The position numbers were made by a program, and so were the translations under genes. From Bifidobacterium saimiriisciurei (GTDB taxonomy: Bacteria; Actinomycetota; Actinomycetes; Actinomycetales; Bifidobacteriaceae), in NCBI RefSeq assembly GCF_010667655.1, contig NZ_WHZU01000008.1:62001-126000 (forward strand): a stretch of 64,000 nucleotides of DNA, written 5' to 3'. Shown one piece after another: positions 36,534 through 47,413 of this stretch (positions are counted from its first letter, which is position 1; each line of letters begins with the position of its first letter). The notes beneath the pieces are model-generated. The model was not told the origin of the DNA. It did not search any database and saw only the letters and a program-made list of their open reading frames with translations.

Positions 36534-37697
36534 ATGTTCGTTTCTCGATTGGCGTTGGATGATTTTCGATCATGGCATCAGCTCGTCGTCGATTTCGAGC
36601 CCGGTCTGAACGTGCTGGTCGGCGCGAACGGCCTGGGCAAGACGAACATCGTGGAGGCGCTCGAGGTGTTGTCGACCGGATCGAGCCATCGCACGACCTC
36701 CTCGGCCCCTCTGGTGCGTGCCGGCACGTCGAAGGCCACCGTCCGCGCCAATGTGGAGGATTCCGGCGTCACGACGCTGTATGAGGTCTCCATCCCCGTG
36801 CGCGGCGCGAACCGTGCGCGCATCAACTCCGGAAAATCGCTGTATATGCGTGATGTCGTCGGCAAGATTCCCTCGGTGACCTTCTCCCCCGAGGACCAGC
36901 GGCTTGTCTCGGCCGATCCCGCGAACCGCCGCTCGTTCCTCAACCAGGCGGCCTCTCAGCTGCTTCTGGACTATTACGACGCGTTGCAGCGGTTCAATCA
37001 GACCGCCAAGCAGCGTTCGGCGCTGCTGCGGCAGCTCAGCCAGCGTCAGATGGCCGGCGCTCCCGTCGATGCGGCGCTCAGCGGCCTGGAGATCTGGACC
37101 GGCCAGTTCATCGAGACCGGCATGGCGTTGACCTCGCTGCGTGCGAAGGTCGTGGAGAGGCTGGATGCGCCGTTCTCCCGCATCTACCGTGCGTTGGCCG
37201 GCGACCGGCATCATGCGCGACTCGTCTATGCGCCGTCGTTCGAGGAGATGCGGCAGCTCGGCGTCATCGGCGAGGGCGATGCCGCAGCGGACGCCCGAAT
37301 GAACGCGCATGCGGCCATCAGCCAGCATTTCCAGCGCATCTACGCCGGCGAGGTCGCCCGCGCGCAGAACCTCATCGGTCCGCACCGCGACGACGTCATC
37401 TTCGAGCTCAACGGCCTGACCGCCCGCGAATACGCGTCGAACGGCGAGATGTGGACGCTCGCCCTCGCATTGAAGATGGCATTGTTCGAACTGCTGAAGG
37501 ACGGGCGCGGCGACGACCCGCTGCTCATCCTCGACGATGTGTTCGCCCAGCTGGATGAATCCCGGCGTCGGCAGATCGTCGATTTCGCCGGCCGGCAGAG
37601 CCAGGTGCTCATCACCATGGCGGCCGAGACCGATATGCCCGCCGGTCTGGAGGCCAATCGCATCGACGTGCAGGAGCTCATCGATGCGGCGGCCTGA
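36534..37697 (+). CDS. recF: DNA replication and repair protein RecF
   Basis: A 387-residue SMC-like ATPase that helps load RecA at gaps with RecO and RecR. Walker A GANGLGKT is at residues 30-37, the signature region PEDQRLVSADPANRRSFLN follows, and Walker B DPLLILDDVFAQLDESRR is near the C-terminus. It follows dnaN after 185 bases that include an AT-rich TATTTTCTTATGCATGACAATGC stretch-like promoter region. The 3' end overlaps dciA by 14 bases. Confidence 0.95.
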   Translation: MFVSRLALDDFRSWHQLVVDFEPGLNVLVGANGLGKTNIVEALEVLSTGSSHRTTSSAPLVRAGTSKATVRANVEDSGVTTLYEVSIPVRGANRARINSGKSLYMRDVVGKIPSVTFSPEDQRLVSADPANRRSFLNQAASQLLLDYYDALQRFNQTAKQRSALLRQLSQRQMAGAPVDAALSGLEIWTGQFIETGMALTSLRAKVVERLDAPFSRIYRALAGDRHHARLVYAPSFEEMRQLGVIGEGDAAADARMNAHAAISQHFQRIYAGEVARAQNLIGPHRDDVIFELNGLTAREYASNGEMWTLALALKMALFELLKDGRGDDPLLILDDVFAQLDESRRRQIVDFAGRQSQVLITMAAETDMPAGLEANRIDVQELIDAAA

Positions 37698-38253
37698 ACG
37701 CGGCGGAGACGCAAGGGGTGCCGGCGGCGCGGGGAAGGTTCCGGCTCGTCACGACGTGCCCGCGGCCGAACTGCTGCACCTGGACCCGCGCAAACTCGAG
37801 GAGCGGGTGTTCGAACGGTATACGAACCGTGCGTCCGGCATCGCCCGGCGGAAGGAACGCGCCCGTGCGGCATGGCAGAACTTCGGCAAGCCCGGACGAG
37901 ACCCGAGCACGCTCTCGTCGGTGTTGTCGGGTCTGGCGGCCCGGGGCAACTGGCGGCCCCACCTCATGATCGCCCAACTCGGCCGCCACTGGGACCAGGT
38001 CGTCGGCCCCGGCATCGCCCAGCACTCCCGCGTGGCCTCGTACCGGGACGGCGTGCTGACGATACAGGCCGAATCCTCGGTATGGGCCACCCAATTGACG
38101 TACATGATTCCGCAGATGCAGAAGACCATCGCCGAACGACTGCAGGGCATGCCGCTCGACCGCATCGTCGTGACCGGACCGAGGTCGGGCAGCTTCAAGC
38201 ACGGCGCCAACGACCGGTCGACCGGCCAGTGGCGGCCGCGAGGCCGGTACTGA
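37684..38253 (+). CDS. dciA: DciA-type replicative helicase operator (DUF721)
   Basis: A 189-residue DUF721 protein. The conserved domain (~85-165, HWDQVVGPGIAQHSRVASYRDGVLTIQAESSVWATQLTYM) is typical of DciA, which loads or activates DnaB in bacteria without DnaC or DnaI. The N-terminal half is basic and disordered. It sits between recF and gyrB, as Rv0004 does in mycobacteria. ATG 37684, inside the end of recF, follows CAGGAG and gives translational coupling. The replication role comes from studies of the family. Confidence 0.88.
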   Translation: MRRPERGGDARGAGGAGKVPARHDVPAAELLHLDPRKLEERVFERYTNRASGIARRKERARAAWQNFGKPGRDPSTLSSVLSGLAARGNWRPHLMIAQLGRHWDQVVGPGIAQHSRVASYRDGVLTIQAESSVWATQLTYMIPQMQKTIAERLQGMPLDRIVVTGPRSGSFKHGANDRSTGQWRPRGRY

Positions 38254-38471
38254 CGCCGGTCGCGCACCGGGGTCCCGATGGGTATTGCGTAAAAAGGCTC
38301 AGAACGGCATAATGTCCCTGTTGGCTAGTACCCTATAGCCAGTATTGAAAGCGCGCGGAAGGCCCCATATTTCGAGATTTTGGGCATGGCACCTTTGCAA
38401 GAAGCCACGCAAGACGTCTGAAACGTCGGATTTTCGCCTCCGCGACGCGGGCTAGTTGGAAAGGATAGTTG

Positions 38472-40571
38472 GTGACAGACCAGACCCAGAATCCGCCCGA
38501 ATCCATATCCGAAAATCAGAACACCGATTCCGTGAACGACGACCAGCTCGAAGACGCCCAGCTCGACGATTCGCTTGCACCGAAGCACTACGACGCCAGC
38601 GATCTGAAGGTGCTCGAAGGCCTCGAAGCCGTTCGCATCCGTCCGGGCATGTACATCGGATCGACCGGCCCGCGCGGCCTGCACCATCTCGTGTACGAGA
38701 TCGTCGACAACTCCGTCGACGAGGCGCTCGCCGGCTACGCCTCGCACATCGAGGTGACGATTCTTCCCGACAACGGCATCCGCGTGGTCGACGACGGCCG
38801 AGGCATCCCGGTCGACATCGTGCCGGGCGAGGGCATCTCCGGCGTCGAGACCGTCATGACCAAGCTGCACGCCGGCGGCAAGTTCGGCGGCGGCGGATAC
38901 GCCGTCTCCGGCGGCCTCCACGGCGTGGGCATCTCCGTGGTGAACGCCCTCTCCACCCGCGTGGACGTCGAGGTGCGTCGCCAGGGATTCCACTGGACGC
39001 AGACCTACATCGACCAGAAGCCGCAGTCCCGACTCAAGCAGGGCGAACCGATGGGCGCCGACGAGCACACCGGCACCTCCGTGACCTTCTGGGCCGATCC
39101 GGCGATTTTCGAGACCACCGAATACGACTTCGAGACCCTGCGCTCGCGCTTCCAGCAGATGGCGTTCCTCAACAAGGGCCTGAAGATCTCGCTCACCGAC
39201 CTGCGCCATGTGGACGAGGCCGGCGACGAGGTGGCCGGCGACGACGGGAACGTCGCCGAAAGCCAGCACCAGACCGTGACCTACCAGTACGTCAACGGCA
39301 TCCGCGACTACGTGGAGTACCTGGTGAAGGCGAAGAAGGCCGCGCCCGTGGTCGACGACATCATCGACATCGAGGCCGAGGACCTCAAGCTCGGCATCTC
39401 CGCCGAGATCGCCATGCAGTGGACGGGGGCATACTCCGAATCGGTGCACACGTTCGCCAACACCATCTCCACCACCGAGGGCGGCACCCACGAGGAAGGC
39501 TTCCGCGCGGCGCTCACCGGCCTGGTGAACCGCTACGCCCGCGAGAAGAACATCCTCAAGGACAAGGACGAGAACCTCTCCGGCGACGACGTGCGCGAAG
39601 GCCTGACCGCCGTCATCTCCGTGAAGCTCACCACCCCGCAGTTCGAAGGCCAGACGAAGACCAAGCTCGGCAACTCCGAGGCCAAGACCTTCGTGCAGCG
39701 CGTGATGACCGAGAAGATGACCGACTGGTTCGGCGAGCATCCGAAGGAAGCCAAGCTCATCGTGCAGAAGGGCATCGAGGCCTCCCGCGCCCGCATCGCC
39801 GCCAAGAAGGCGCGCGAGTCGACGCGCCGCAAGTCCATCTTCGAGACGGCCGGCATGCCCGACAAGCTCAAGGACTGCCAGTCGAGCAACCCCGAGGAAT
39901 GCGAGCTGTTCATCGTCGAGGGCGATTCCGCAGGCGGCTCCGCCATCCAGGGCCGCAACCCGGAGACGCAGGCCATCCTGCCGCTCAGGGGCAAGATCCT
40001 CAACACCGAGCGTGCGAGCATCGACCGCATCATGAAGTCCGACACCATCGAATCGCTGATCACCGCGGTCGGCGGCGGCTACGGCGAGGACTTCGACATC
40101 TCCAAGGTGCGCTACCACAAGGTCATCATCATGGCCGATGCCGATGTCGACGGCGCGCACATCGCCACGCTGAACCTGACGCTGTTCTTCCGTTACATGC
40201 GACCGATGATCACCGCCGGCTACGTGTACGTGGCCATGCCGCCGCTGTACCGCCTCAAGTGGACGCGCGGCGACCACGACTACGTGTACACCGACGCCGA
40301 ACGCGACGCCAAGCTCGCCGAGGGCAAGGCCGCAGGCCGACAGCTGCCCAAGGGCGAAGGCATCCAGCGCTACAAGGGCCTGGGCGAGATGACGTACCAG
40401 GAGCTGTGGGAGACGACCATGGACCCCGAGCACCGCATCCTCAAGCAGATCCACATCGAGGACGCGGCCGCGGCCGACGAAACGTTCTCCATGCTGATGG
40501 GCGACGACGTGGAACCCCGACGCCTCTTCATCCAGCGCAACGCGAAGGACGTTCGTTTCATCGACGCGTAA
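38472..40571 (+). CDS. gyrB: DNA gyrase subunit B
   Basis: A 699-residue ATPase subunit of gyrase. The GHKL domain begins [36 protein letters not shown]; the TOPRIM domain has EGDSAGGSA and DADVDGAHI. With GyrA it introduces negative supercoils. A GTG at 38472 (seven bases after AAAGGATAG) is preferred; a TTG one codon earlier is possible. About 215 bases separate it from dciA, so it probably has its own promoter; supercoiling-sensitive control is usual for this gene. Confidence 0.97.
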   Translation: MTDQTQNPPESISENQNTDSVNDDQLEDAQLDDSLAPKHYDASDLKVLEGLEAVRIRPGMYIGSTGPRGLHHLVYEIVDNSVDEALAGYASHIEVTILPDNGIRVVDDGRGIPVDIVPGEGISGVETVMTKLHAGGKFGGGGYAVSGGLHGVGISVVNALSTRVDVEVRRQGFHWTQTYIDQKPQSRLKQGEPMGADEHTGTSVTFWADPAIFETTEYDFETLRSRFQQMAFLNKGLKISLTDLRHVDEAGDEVAGDDGNVAESQHQTVTYQYVNGIRDYVEYLVKAKKAAPVVDDIIDIEAEDLKLGISAEIAMQWTGAYSESVHTFANTISTTEGGTHEEGFRAALTGLVNRYAREKNILKDKDENLSGDDVREGLTAVISVKLTTPQFEGQTKTKLGNSEAKTFVQRVMTEKMTDWFGEHPKEAKLIVQKGIEASRARIAAKKARESTRRKSIFETAGMPDKLKDCQSSNPEECELFIVEGDSAGGSAIQGRNPETQAILPLRGKILNTERASIDRIMKSDTIESLITAVGGGYGEDFDISKVRYHKVIIMADADVDGAHIATLNLTLFFRYMRPMITAGYVYVAMPPLYRLKWTRGDHDYVYTDAERDAKLAEGKAAGRQLPKGEGIQRYKGLGEMTYQELWETTMDPEHRILKQIHIEDAAAADETFSMLMGDDVEPRRLFIQRNAKDVRFIDA

Positions 40572-40621
40572 GCGGAGATGAACAGACGGCACTGTATCGA
40601 CGCATGACCTCTTCTCAGGAT

Positions 40622-40735
40622 CCCCTCGCTGAGGGGAGCTGTCAGCGAAGCTGACTGAGGGGGAGGAACCCCGTCAAGGAGTCGACTCCCCTCAGTCCCC
40701 CTGCGGTCGACAGCTTCCCTCGGAGAGGGGAGCCG
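40622..40735. repeat. Inverted pair of REP-like GC-rich repeats between gyrB and gyrA
   Basis: Two oppositely oriented copies of a CTGAGGGGAGCTGTC...ACTGAGGGG-type unit: one at 40629-40666, the other on the opposite strand at about 40686-40726. The pair can fold into a large cruciform or hairpin. The same kind of sequence is scattered through many gut bacterial genomes. It lies on the gyrB-gyrA transcript and may uncouple the two. Confidence 0.7.
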
Positions 40736-40758
40736 AAATCAGACAAAAGGAAAACCAA

Positions 40759-43440
40759 GTGGCAGACGAAAACAACAGCGGCAGCGAGGCTGAGCAGAAC
40801 GACGAGCGCGCCGAACGCTCGATGGAGCCCACCAGCCCGCAGGCCGGCGAGAAACTCGTGCTGGACGAGAACCGCGTGCAGCACACCGACATCCAGCAGG
40901 AGATGCGTCAGTCCTACCTCGACTACGCCATCTCCGTCATCGTGGAGCGAGCCCTGCCGGACGTGCGCGACGGCATGAAGCCGGTGCACCGCCGCATCGT
41001 GTACGCGATGTACGACGGCGGCTACCGTCCCGACCGCGGCTACTCGAAGTGCGCGCGTCCTGTGTCCGACGTGATGGGCAACTACCACCCGCACGGCGAC
41101 GCTGCCATCTACGATTCGCTCGTGCGCATGGCCCAGCCGTGGTCCATGCGATACACGCTGGTCGACGGCCAGGGAAACTTCGGCTCGGCCGGTGACGATC
41201 CGCCCGCCGCCATGCGTTACACGGAGTGCCGCATGATGCCGCTCGCCATGGAGATGGTGCGCGACATCGACAAGGACACCGTGGACTTCGTTCCCAACTA
41301 CGACGGCCGCACGCAGGAGCCGACCGTGCTGCCCGCGCGCTTCCCGAACCTGCTGGCGAACGGCTCCTCCGGCATCGCCGTCGGCATGGCCACGAACATC
41401 CCGCCGCACAACATGCGCGAGCTGGGCGAAGGCGTGCATTGGGCCCTCGACCATCCGGACGCCAGCCGCGAGGAGCTGCTCAACGCGCTCATCGGCATCA
41501 TCAAGGGACCGGACTTCCCGACCGGCGCCACGATCCTCGGCCACAAGGGCATCGAGCAGGCGTACCGCACCGGCCGCGGTCTGATCACCATGCGCGCCGT
41601 GGTGAACACCGAGGAGATCAAGGGCCGCATGTGCCTCGTGGTCACCGAGCTGCCGTACCAGGTGAACCCGGACCGTCTGGCCGCCTCCATCCGCGAGGGC
41701 GTGCGCGACGGCAAGATCCAGGGCATCGCCGACATGCGCGACGAGACCTCCGGCCGCACCGGCCAGCGTCTCGTGCTCGTGCTCAAGCGCGACGCCGTGC
41801 CGAAGGTCGTGCTCAACAACCTGTACAAGCACTCGCAGCTGCAGCAGACGTTCGGCGCGAACATGCTCGCGCTGGTCGACGGCGTGCCGCGCACGCTTTC
41901 GCTCGACGCGTTCATCCGCCACTGGGTGAACCACCAGCTCGAGGTCATCGAACGCCGCACCCGCTACCTTAAGCGCGAGGCCGAGGAACGCGACCACATC
42001 CTTCAGGGCTACCTGAAGGCCCTCGACATGATCGAGGAGGTCATCGCCCTCATCCGACGCTCCCCCACCGTGGAGGCCGCCCGCAGCGGACTCATGGACC
42101 TGCTGGACGTGGACCAGGTGCAGGCCGACGCCATCCTGGCCATGCAGCTGCGCCGACTCGCGGCCCTCGAGCGCCAGAAGATCCTCGACGAGCACGAGGA
42201 GCTCATGCGCAAGATCGCCGACTACGAGGACATCCTCGCCAAGCCGGAACGCCAGCGCAAGATCGTGGGCGACGAACTCGACGAGATCATCGACAAGTAC
42301 GGCGACGAGCGTCGCACGAAGATTCTGCCGTTCAGCGGCGAGGTCAACATGGAGGATCTCATCGCCGAGGAGAACGTGGTCGTCACCGTCACGCACTCCG
42401 GCTACATCAAGCGCACCAAGGCCGACGAGTACCGCGCGCAGCATCGCGGCGGCAAGGGCATCAAGGGCGCGCGCCTGCGCGAGAACGACGTGGTGGACCA
42501 CTTCTTCCTCACCAGCACGCACAACTGGCTGCTGTTCTTCACCAACAAGGGCCGCGTGTACCGTCTCAAGGGCTATGAACTGCCGGAAGGCTCGCGCGAT
42601 TCCAAGGGACAGCATGTGGCGAACCTGCTGCAGCTCGCCCCCGAGGAGAAGATCCAGCAGGTGCTGTCGATCCCGAACTACGAGGTCGCCGACTACCTGG
42701 TGCTCGCCACGAAGAGCGGCAAGGTCAAGAAGACGAAGCTCGCCGAATACGATTCCCCGCGTCAGGGCGGCCTCATCGCCGTGCGACTCATGGAATCCGA
42801 GGACGGCGCGAGCGACGAGCTCGTGGGCGCCGCATTGTGCAACGCCGACGACGACATCATCCTCGTCTCCCGCCACGGCATGAGCCTCAAGTTCTCCGCC
42901 AACGACGAGCAGCTGCGACCGATGGGCCGCCAGACCGCCGGCGTGCAGGGCATGAAGTTCCGCGACGGCGACGAGCTGCTCGCCATGGACGTGGTGCCCG
43001 AACAGTCCGAGGACGACCTGCTGGTCGTCACCGACGAGGGCTTCGCCAAGCGCACCGCCATCAGCGAATACCGCCTCCAGGGCCGCAACGGCTACGGCGT
43101 GAAGGCCGTGCAGCTGGCCGAGGGCCGCGGCTCCCTGGTCGGCGCGCTCGTGGTGAACGAGGACGATCAGGTCATGGCCATCATGAAGTCCGGCAAGGTC
43201 ATCCGCTCCGACGTGGCCGAGGTCAAGCGCACCGGCCGCACCACGCAGGGCGTCACGCTCGCCAAGCCCGACAAGGGCGACGAGATCCTCTCCATCGCCC
43301 GCAACGCGGAGAAGGACGACGAGGAGCAGAACGACGCCCCCGCCGCGAACGATGGCGATACCGTGGAAACGCCCGCCGAGGCCGCCTCCACGTCCGAAAA
43401 TGCTGGTAACCTCAGTGCAGCAGAAGACAGCGCTGAGTGA
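40759..43440 (+). CDS. gyrA: DNA gyrase subunit A
   Basis: An 893-residue DNA-cleaving subunit. The active-site tyrosine is Tyr154 in [10 protein letters not shown]. The quinolone-resistance region reads [19 protein letters not shown], so the position equal to E. coli Ser83 is Ala115. The C-terminal pinwheel with QHRGGKG (GyrA box) is present, so this is gyrase rather than topoisomerase IV. The last ~45 residues are an acidic low-complexity tail. The GTG start at 40759 follows AAAAGG. The gene is separated from DUF3566 by only 17 bases. Confidence 0.97.
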   Translation: MADENNSGSEAEQNDERAERSMEPTSPQAGEKLVLDENRVQHTDIQQEMRQSYLDYAISVIVERALPDVRDGMKPVHRRIVYAMYDGGYRPDRGYSKCARPVSDVMGNYHPHGDAAIYDSLVRMAQPWSMRYTLVDGQGNFGSAGDDPPAAMRYTECRMMPLAMEMVRDIDKDTVDFVPNYDGRTQEPTVLPARFPNLLANGSSGIAVGMATNIPPHNMRELGEGVHWALDHPDASREELLNALIGIIKGPDFPTGATILGHKGIEQAYRTGRGLITMRAVVNTEEIKGRMCLVVTELPYQVNPDRLAASIREGVRDGKIQGIADMRDETSGRTGQRLVLVLKRDAVPKVVLNNLYKHSQLQQTFGANMLALVDGVPRTLSLDAFIRHWVNHQLEVIERRTRYLKREAEERDHILQGYLKALDMIEEVIALIRRSPTVEAARSGLMDLLDVDQVQADAILAMQLRRLAALERQKILDEHEELMRKIADYEDILAKPERQRKIVGDELDEIIDKYGDERRTKILPFSGEVNMEDLIAEENVVVTVTHSGYIKRTKADEYRAQHRGGKGIKGARLRENDVVDHFFLTSTHNWLLFFTNKGRVYRLKGYELPEGSRDSKGQHVANLLQLAPEEKIQQVLSIPNYEVADYLVLATKSGKVKKTKLAEYDSPRQGGLIAVRLMESEDGASDELVGAALCNADDDIILVSRHGMSLKFSANDEQLRPMGRQTAGVQGMKFRDGDELLAMDVVPEQSEDDLLVVTDEGFAKRTAISEYRLQGRNGYGVKAVQLAEGRGSLVGALVVNEDDQVMAIMKSGKVIRSDVAEVKRTGRTTQGVTLAKPDKGDEILSIARNAEKDDEEQNDAPAANDGDTVETPAEAASTSENAGNLSAAEDSAE

Positions 43441-43457
43441 TATCCGAAGGAGATTCC

Positions 43458-44030
43458 ATGAGCGACGAACAGTCAGTGCCTGAGTCGGTTCCCATGCCGC
43501 AGTCGGGAGCCCGCGAGGGACGCAAGTCCCGTTCGACGGCGTCCTCCCCCAAGCCGTTGATTCCCGAAGACAACGCCAACGTGCCCAACGGCGCCGAGGA
43601 GGCCCCGGCCGCATTCCAGCCGCAGTCCGGCAAGGCGGCGAAGGCCGCACGCAAGTCCAGCGTCCCGCGCGCACGCCGCATGAAGCTGTCCCTGACGAAG
43701 GTCGACCCCTGGTCGGTAACCAAGGTCTCCTTCCTGCTGGCCATCGCCGGCGCCATCATCCAGGTGGTCGCCGTGGGCATGCTGTGGATGCTGCTGAACG
43801 CCATCGGCCTGTTCGACAACATCACGCAGATCGTCTCCACCACCGGTCTCGACAGCGGCGGCATCGACATCGCCAGCGTGCTGAGCATCGGCAAGGTGCT
43901 GAGCGTGACCACCATCTTCTCCATCTTCGAGATCGTGCTGGTCACCGTGCTCGCCACCATCGGCGCGTTCCTCTACAACGTCGTCAGCGCACTGGTCGGC
44001 GGCGTCCATGTGACGCTCGGCGACGACTGA
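43458..44030 (+). CDS. DUF3566 family membrane protein
   Basis: A 190-residue protein. A basic, Ser/Ala-rich cytoplasmic N-terminus (~80 residues) leads to the DUF3566 domain with two membrane helices (VSFLLAIAGAIIQVVAVGMLWMLL-type and IFEIVLVTVLATIGAFLYNVVSAL). The same gene follows gyrA in mycobacteria (Rv0007). Function unknown. AAGGAG five bases before ATG 43458 fixes the start. It ends the gyrA transcript at a strong terminator. Confidence 0.88.
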   Translation: MSDEQSVPESVPMPQSGAREGRKSRSTASSPKPLIPEDNANVPNGAEEAPAAFQPQSGKAAKAARKSSVPRARRMKLSLTKVDPWSVTKVSFLLAIAGAIIQVVAVGMLWMLLNAIGLFDNITQIVSTTGLDSGGIDIASVLSIGKVLSVTTIFSIFEIVLVTVLATIGAFLYNVVSALVGGVHVTLGDD

Positions 44031-44051
44031 CGGACGGTCTCCAATCGTTAC

Positions 44052-44076
44052 GGCGCTCCTTCGGGAGCGCCTTTTT
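44052..44076 (+). terminator. Terminator of the gyrA-DUF3566 transcript
   Basis: GGCGCTCC-TTCG-GGAGCGCC followed by TTTTT, 22 bases after the DUF3566 stop. Confidence 0.92.
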
Positions 44077-44294
44077 CATTCCCGTTCGTCATGTCTTATG
44101 CGACGGATGGGAACCGTACGGGTCGTTGGGTTCCTGTTTGTTGTGGTTCGTGCGACGGATGGGAACCGAATCGCCGTTTGCATTCCTGTTCGTTGACGAA
44201 TCGTGCCGGCCACGGACGAAACACAACAGACCGTGCATCCGTGTCGATGCACAAACGTGGGTTCTGCGATTATCGTTGGGGCTGGGAGGCTGTC

Positions 44295-45578
44295 ATGACA
44301 GGAACATCAGACGCACAGGTCGGCGACGCAACGGAACCATCCGCGGCCGATGATACGGCGACGCGCGTGAACGCCGGCGTTCCCGGTTCGTCCGGCGGCA
44401 GCGGCACGGAACCCAGCCGGCGAAACGATGCCGCGTCAACGGCCAATGACGTCGGTTCCGTAAACGGCGCCGCGCTCCCCGGCTCGCTCGACCCCGAATG
44501 GGTTCCCGACACCATCATCCCCGGCTATCAGCAGCGCACGTTGCATCTCGGCGAGGACGACGAGGGCGAGCTGACCGCCACATTCGTGCGCAAGGACCCG
44601 TCGACGCTCACCTGGCGACATCGGTTCTTCCGTTGGAAGCACGCCGTGCCAAGACATGTACCGCTGGCCATCCTGTACGTGCACGGCTGGAACGACTTCT
44701 TCTACCGCCGGCACGCCTCCGAATTCTGGGAGTCGTTGGGCATCGCGTTCTACGCGGTCGACCTGCGCAAATACGGCCGTTCGTTCCATGACGGCCAGAC
44801 CGCCGGATTCATCGACGACCTGCATGAGTACTTCACGGAACTCAACGCCCTGCGCGACCTCATCGTCGACGAGCTCGGCGACGACGTGCGCATCCTCGTG
44901 GTGGCGCACTCGTGCGGCGGACTCACCTCGTCGCTGTGGCTGGCCAATGAGCATCCGCATCATGTGAAGGCGCTGGCGTTGAATTCGCCGTGGCTGGAAC
45001 TGCAGGGCAACCGCATCACCCGCATCATGACCACGCCGGTCGTCAAGGGGTTCGGCCTCGCCGGCGCGAAAAGCGTCATCCCCATCCGCGATCCCGGCTT
45101 CTACGGCCGCACGCTATGGGCCGACGAGGACGGCGAATGGGACTACAACACCGCCTATCCGTGGCCGAAAGCCGATTTCCAGACGCGCGCCAGATGGTTC
45201 GACGCCATCTATCGCGGGCAGGACGAAGTCTCGCGCGGGCTCGACATCGCCGTGCCGGTGCTGGTGTGCACATCCGACAAGTCGATGATCCTCGGCAAAT
45301 GGGACGAGGCCATGCATGGGGCCGACACCGTGCTCGACGTGGTGGCGATCCGTCAGAACGCGCTGAATCTCGGCGATTTCGTCTCATTGGCACGCATCCG
45401 TGACGGACTGCACGACCTGTCGATGTCGGGCGGCGAGGCGCGACGTCGGTACTTCGGCACGGTGGCCGCATGGGCGAACCAATACGCGTGGAGCGGCAGG
45501 TCGCCGCACAGGCCGCTGCGCCCCGCCGCCATCGAGCGGGCGCTCGACGTTGTTGCGCAGCCTCGTGGCGGGATGTGA
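44295..45578 (+). CDS. Alpha/beta hydrolase (serine hydrolase, monoacylglycerol lipase-like)
   Basis: A 427-residue cytoplasmic hydrolase. The first ~90 residues are disordered. The alpha/beta fold then shows the oxyanion strand YVHGWNDFFYRR, the nucleophile elbow VAHSCGG with the catalytic Ser, and a late DGLHDL whose His completes the triad; LVCTSDKSMI likely carries the Asp. The layout resembles the Hydrolase_4/lysophospholipase group; the substrate is unknown. GGGAGG before ATG 44295 fixes the start. A direct repeat lies upstream (TGCGACGGATGGGAACCG at 44099 and 44151). Confidence 0.85.
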   Translation: MTGTSDAQVGDATEPSAADDTATRVNAGVPGSSGGSGTEPSRRNDAASTANDVGSVNGAALPGSLDPEWVPDTIIPGYQQRTLHLGEDDEGELTATFVRKDPSTLTWRHRFFRWKHAVPRHVPLAILYVHGWNDFFYRRHASEFWESLGIAFYAVDLRKYGRSFHDGQTAGFIDDLHEYFTELNALRDLIVDELGDDVRILVVAHSCGGLTSSLWLANEHPHHVKALALNSPWLELQGNRITRIMTTPVVKGFGLAGAKSVIPIRDPGFYGRTLWADEDGEWDYNTAYPWPKADFQTRARWFDAIYRGQDEVSRGLDIAVPVLVCTSDKSMILGKWDEAMHGADTVLDVVAIRQNALNLGDFVSLARIRDGLHDLSMSGGEARRRYFGTVAAWANQYAWSGRSPHRPLRPAAIERALDVVAQPRGGM

Positions 45579-45809
45579 TTTGCCATATTTTGCCTTGCAT
45601 CGATAGACGACAGTGGGACTTTTGGCGAATATTCCCCCTGATTGCAGGACAAAAAATGGCAATCGAGTTGCGGGCGGGGACTCGACCGGAGTAATACAAG
45701 ACCGTGCGCAACCGCACATGAGGAAAGAAACAGTGCGCTTGTTCGGCGACGTTGCCGAATTGCCGGTCATCGTGGGCGAACGGCGTCTGGATACAGAGGG
45801 GAATCATCC
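45579..45809. other. Intergenic region upstream of gntP
   Basis: About 230 bases without a gene. Visible features are a small palindrome GTGCG-CAAC-CGCAC near 45705-45718 and TTCGGCGACGTTGCCGAA near 45745, both possible regulator sites. No clear promoter was identified. Confidence 0.35.
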
Positions 45810-47132
45810 ATGATTCAGCTTGTATGGGTACTGGTCGGCATCTGCCTGCTGGTGATCCTGAATCTGAAATTCAAGATGCACAACATGCTGTCGCTGCTGC
45901 TGGTAGGTCTGTTCATCGCGCTCACCGCCGGCATCCCGATCGACAAGATCATCACGGCGGTGGAGACCGGCGTCGGCGGCATCTTCGGCAAACTGGCCAT
46001 CATCATCCTGTTCGGCGCCATCATCGGCAAGATCATGACCGACACCGGCGCCAGCCAGCGCATCGCCGACACCGTCATCGACAAGTGCGGCACCAAGTTC
46101 CTGCCGATCGGCCTGATGTTCATCGGCGTGATCTTCGGCATCGCCATGTTCTACGAGGTCGCCTTCCTGATCTCCGTGCCGCTCGTGCTCGCCGTGGCCA
46201 AGAAAGCCAAGGTGCCGTACATGAAGCTCGTCATCCCGATCGTCGTCGGCTGCACCATGGGCCATTCGCTCTTCCCGCCGCAGCCCGGTCCGGTCGCGCT
46301 GGTCGCCGCGTTCGACGCCGACATCTCCAAGGTGTACATCTACGGCATCCTCGCCATCATCCCCGCACTGCTGTGCGCCGGCCTGCTCCTGCCGAAGTTC
46401 CTGCCCGGCATCAAGGAGATTCCGCTGAACTCCATGCTCAAGCCCGCGCCCACCATGCCCGAGGACCAGCTGCCGTCGTTCGCCGCCTCCATCTCCATCC
46501 CGCTCACCCCGGCCGTGGTGATGATCGCCTCGTCGGTCATCAAGGAGTTCTTCGGCGAGAAGACCACCGTGTACAAGGTGTTCGGATTCATCGGCTCCGC
46601 CGAGATCTCGATGCTGCTCGCCCTCTTCGCCGCGTTCTTCCTGCTCATGCACAGCAAGGGCCAGACCGTCGCCGACCTCACCCACAAGATGGAGGAGGCC
46701 ATCGGCCAGGTGGGCAACGTGCTGATCGTGATCTGCTCCGGTGGCATCATCAAGGAGGTCATCATCGAGTCCGGCGCCGCCGACCACATCGTGCAGCTGG
46801 TCTCCTCCATCCCGGTCTCGCCGTTCATCATCGCGTGGATCATCACCGCCATCATTCGTGTGCTCACCGGCCAGGGCGCCGTGGCCGCCATCACCGCGGC
46901 CGGCATGGTCGCGCCGCTGGTCACCCAGTTCGGTCTCGACCCGGCCCTGATGGTCATCTGCGTGGCCTGCGGTTCGAACACCATCACGCTGATGTACGAC
47001 GGCGGCTTCCTGCTGTTCAAGGAGACGTTCGGCATTTCGATGAAGGACACGTTCAAGACTTGGGGTCTGCTGGAGCTCATCAACTCCGTGGTCGGCCTGC
47101 TGGCCGTGCTGGTCATCGACCTGTTCGTCTGA
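45810..47132 (+). CDS. GntP-family gluconate/hydroxy acid:H+ symporter
   Basis: A 440-residue membrane protein with about 12-14 hydrophobic segments. Family features are KLAIIILFGAIIGKIMTDTGASQRIADT, SLFPPQPGPVAL and GQGAVAAITAAGMVAPL. Members import gluconate, other sugar acids or small hydroxy acids with protons. The start at 45810 follows GAGGGG. The next genes encode an Ldh-family dehydrogenase and a GntR regulator, so the imported compound may be a 2-hydroxy acid oxidised by that enzyme; no gluconate kinase is present here. Confidence 0.88.
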   Translation: MIQLVWVLVGICLLVILNLKFKMHNMLSLLLVGLFIALTAGIPIDKIITAVETGVGGIFGKLAIIILFGAIIGKIMTDTGASQRIADTVIDKCGTKFLPIGLMFIGVIFGIAMFYEVAFLISVPLVLAVAKKAKVPYMKLVIPIVVGCTMGHSLFPPQPGPVALVAAFDADISKVYIYGILAIIPALLCAGLLLPKFLPGIKEIPLNSMLKPAPTMPEDQLPSFAASISIPLTPAVVMIASSVIKEFFGEKTTVYKVFGFIGSAEISMLLALFAAFFLLMHSKGQTVADLTHKMEEAIGQVGNVLIVICSGGIIKEVIIESGAADHIVQLVSSIPVSPFIIAWIITAIIRVLTGQGAVAAITAAGMVAPLVTQFGLDPALMVICVACGSNTITLMYDGGFLLFKETFGISMKDTFKTWGLLELINSVVGLLAVLVIDLFV

Positions 47133-47154
47133 TCGACGTGATTTCCGTATGACC

Positions 47155-47225
47155 GTGTGCGGCCTGTGCCGCACACAAGGTCGGTATCGGGAGCCCCGAC
47201 TTCGCGACTGCGAGTCGGGGCTCCC
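47155..47225 (+). terminator. Two tandem hairpins after gntP
   Basis: GTGTGCGGC (47155-47163) with 47168-47176, then GGGAGCCCCGACT (47189-47201) with 47213-47225. Neither is followed by a T run. Confidence 0.6.
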
Positions 47226-47340
47226 GTCGTATGTACCGCCGATGGCATCCGGGCCGTCCGCTTTTTTGGCGCCTTTGAAAGAGCGAACCGTGAAACCGCC
47301 GGCAACATTGCTGGACATGGTTGGTCCGTCGCCCTATAGT

Positions 47341-47370
47341 CATATCCAACCGATATATCGGTTGGATATG
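47341..47370. promoter_or_regulatory. Perfect 30-bp palindrome, probable operator for the Ldh-family gene
   Basis: The half-site CATATCCAACCGATA is followed by its exact complement. It lies 44 bases before the dehydrogenase start, near the promoter-like TATAGT at 47334. The GntR-family regulator two genes on is the obvious candidate to bind it. No other copy was noticed in the window. Confidence 0.75.
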
Positions 47371-47413
47371 GTAATGGATCAATCGATGATTCGCGCTTTC
47401 AAGGAGGAAGGCA

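Noticed and set aside
38325..43674. Very long minus-strand frames opposite gyrB and gyrA
   Set aside because: Mirror frames of GC-rich coding DNA; the plus-strand proteins are unambiguous.
43437..44295. tRNA genes after gyrA, as in many actinobacteria
   Set aside because: No cloverleaf was seen between DUF3566 and the alpha/beta hydrolase gene.
45642..45809. N-terminal extension of the GntP permease
   Set aside because: The extra residues are polar and unlike the family; GAGGGG before 45810 marks the start.
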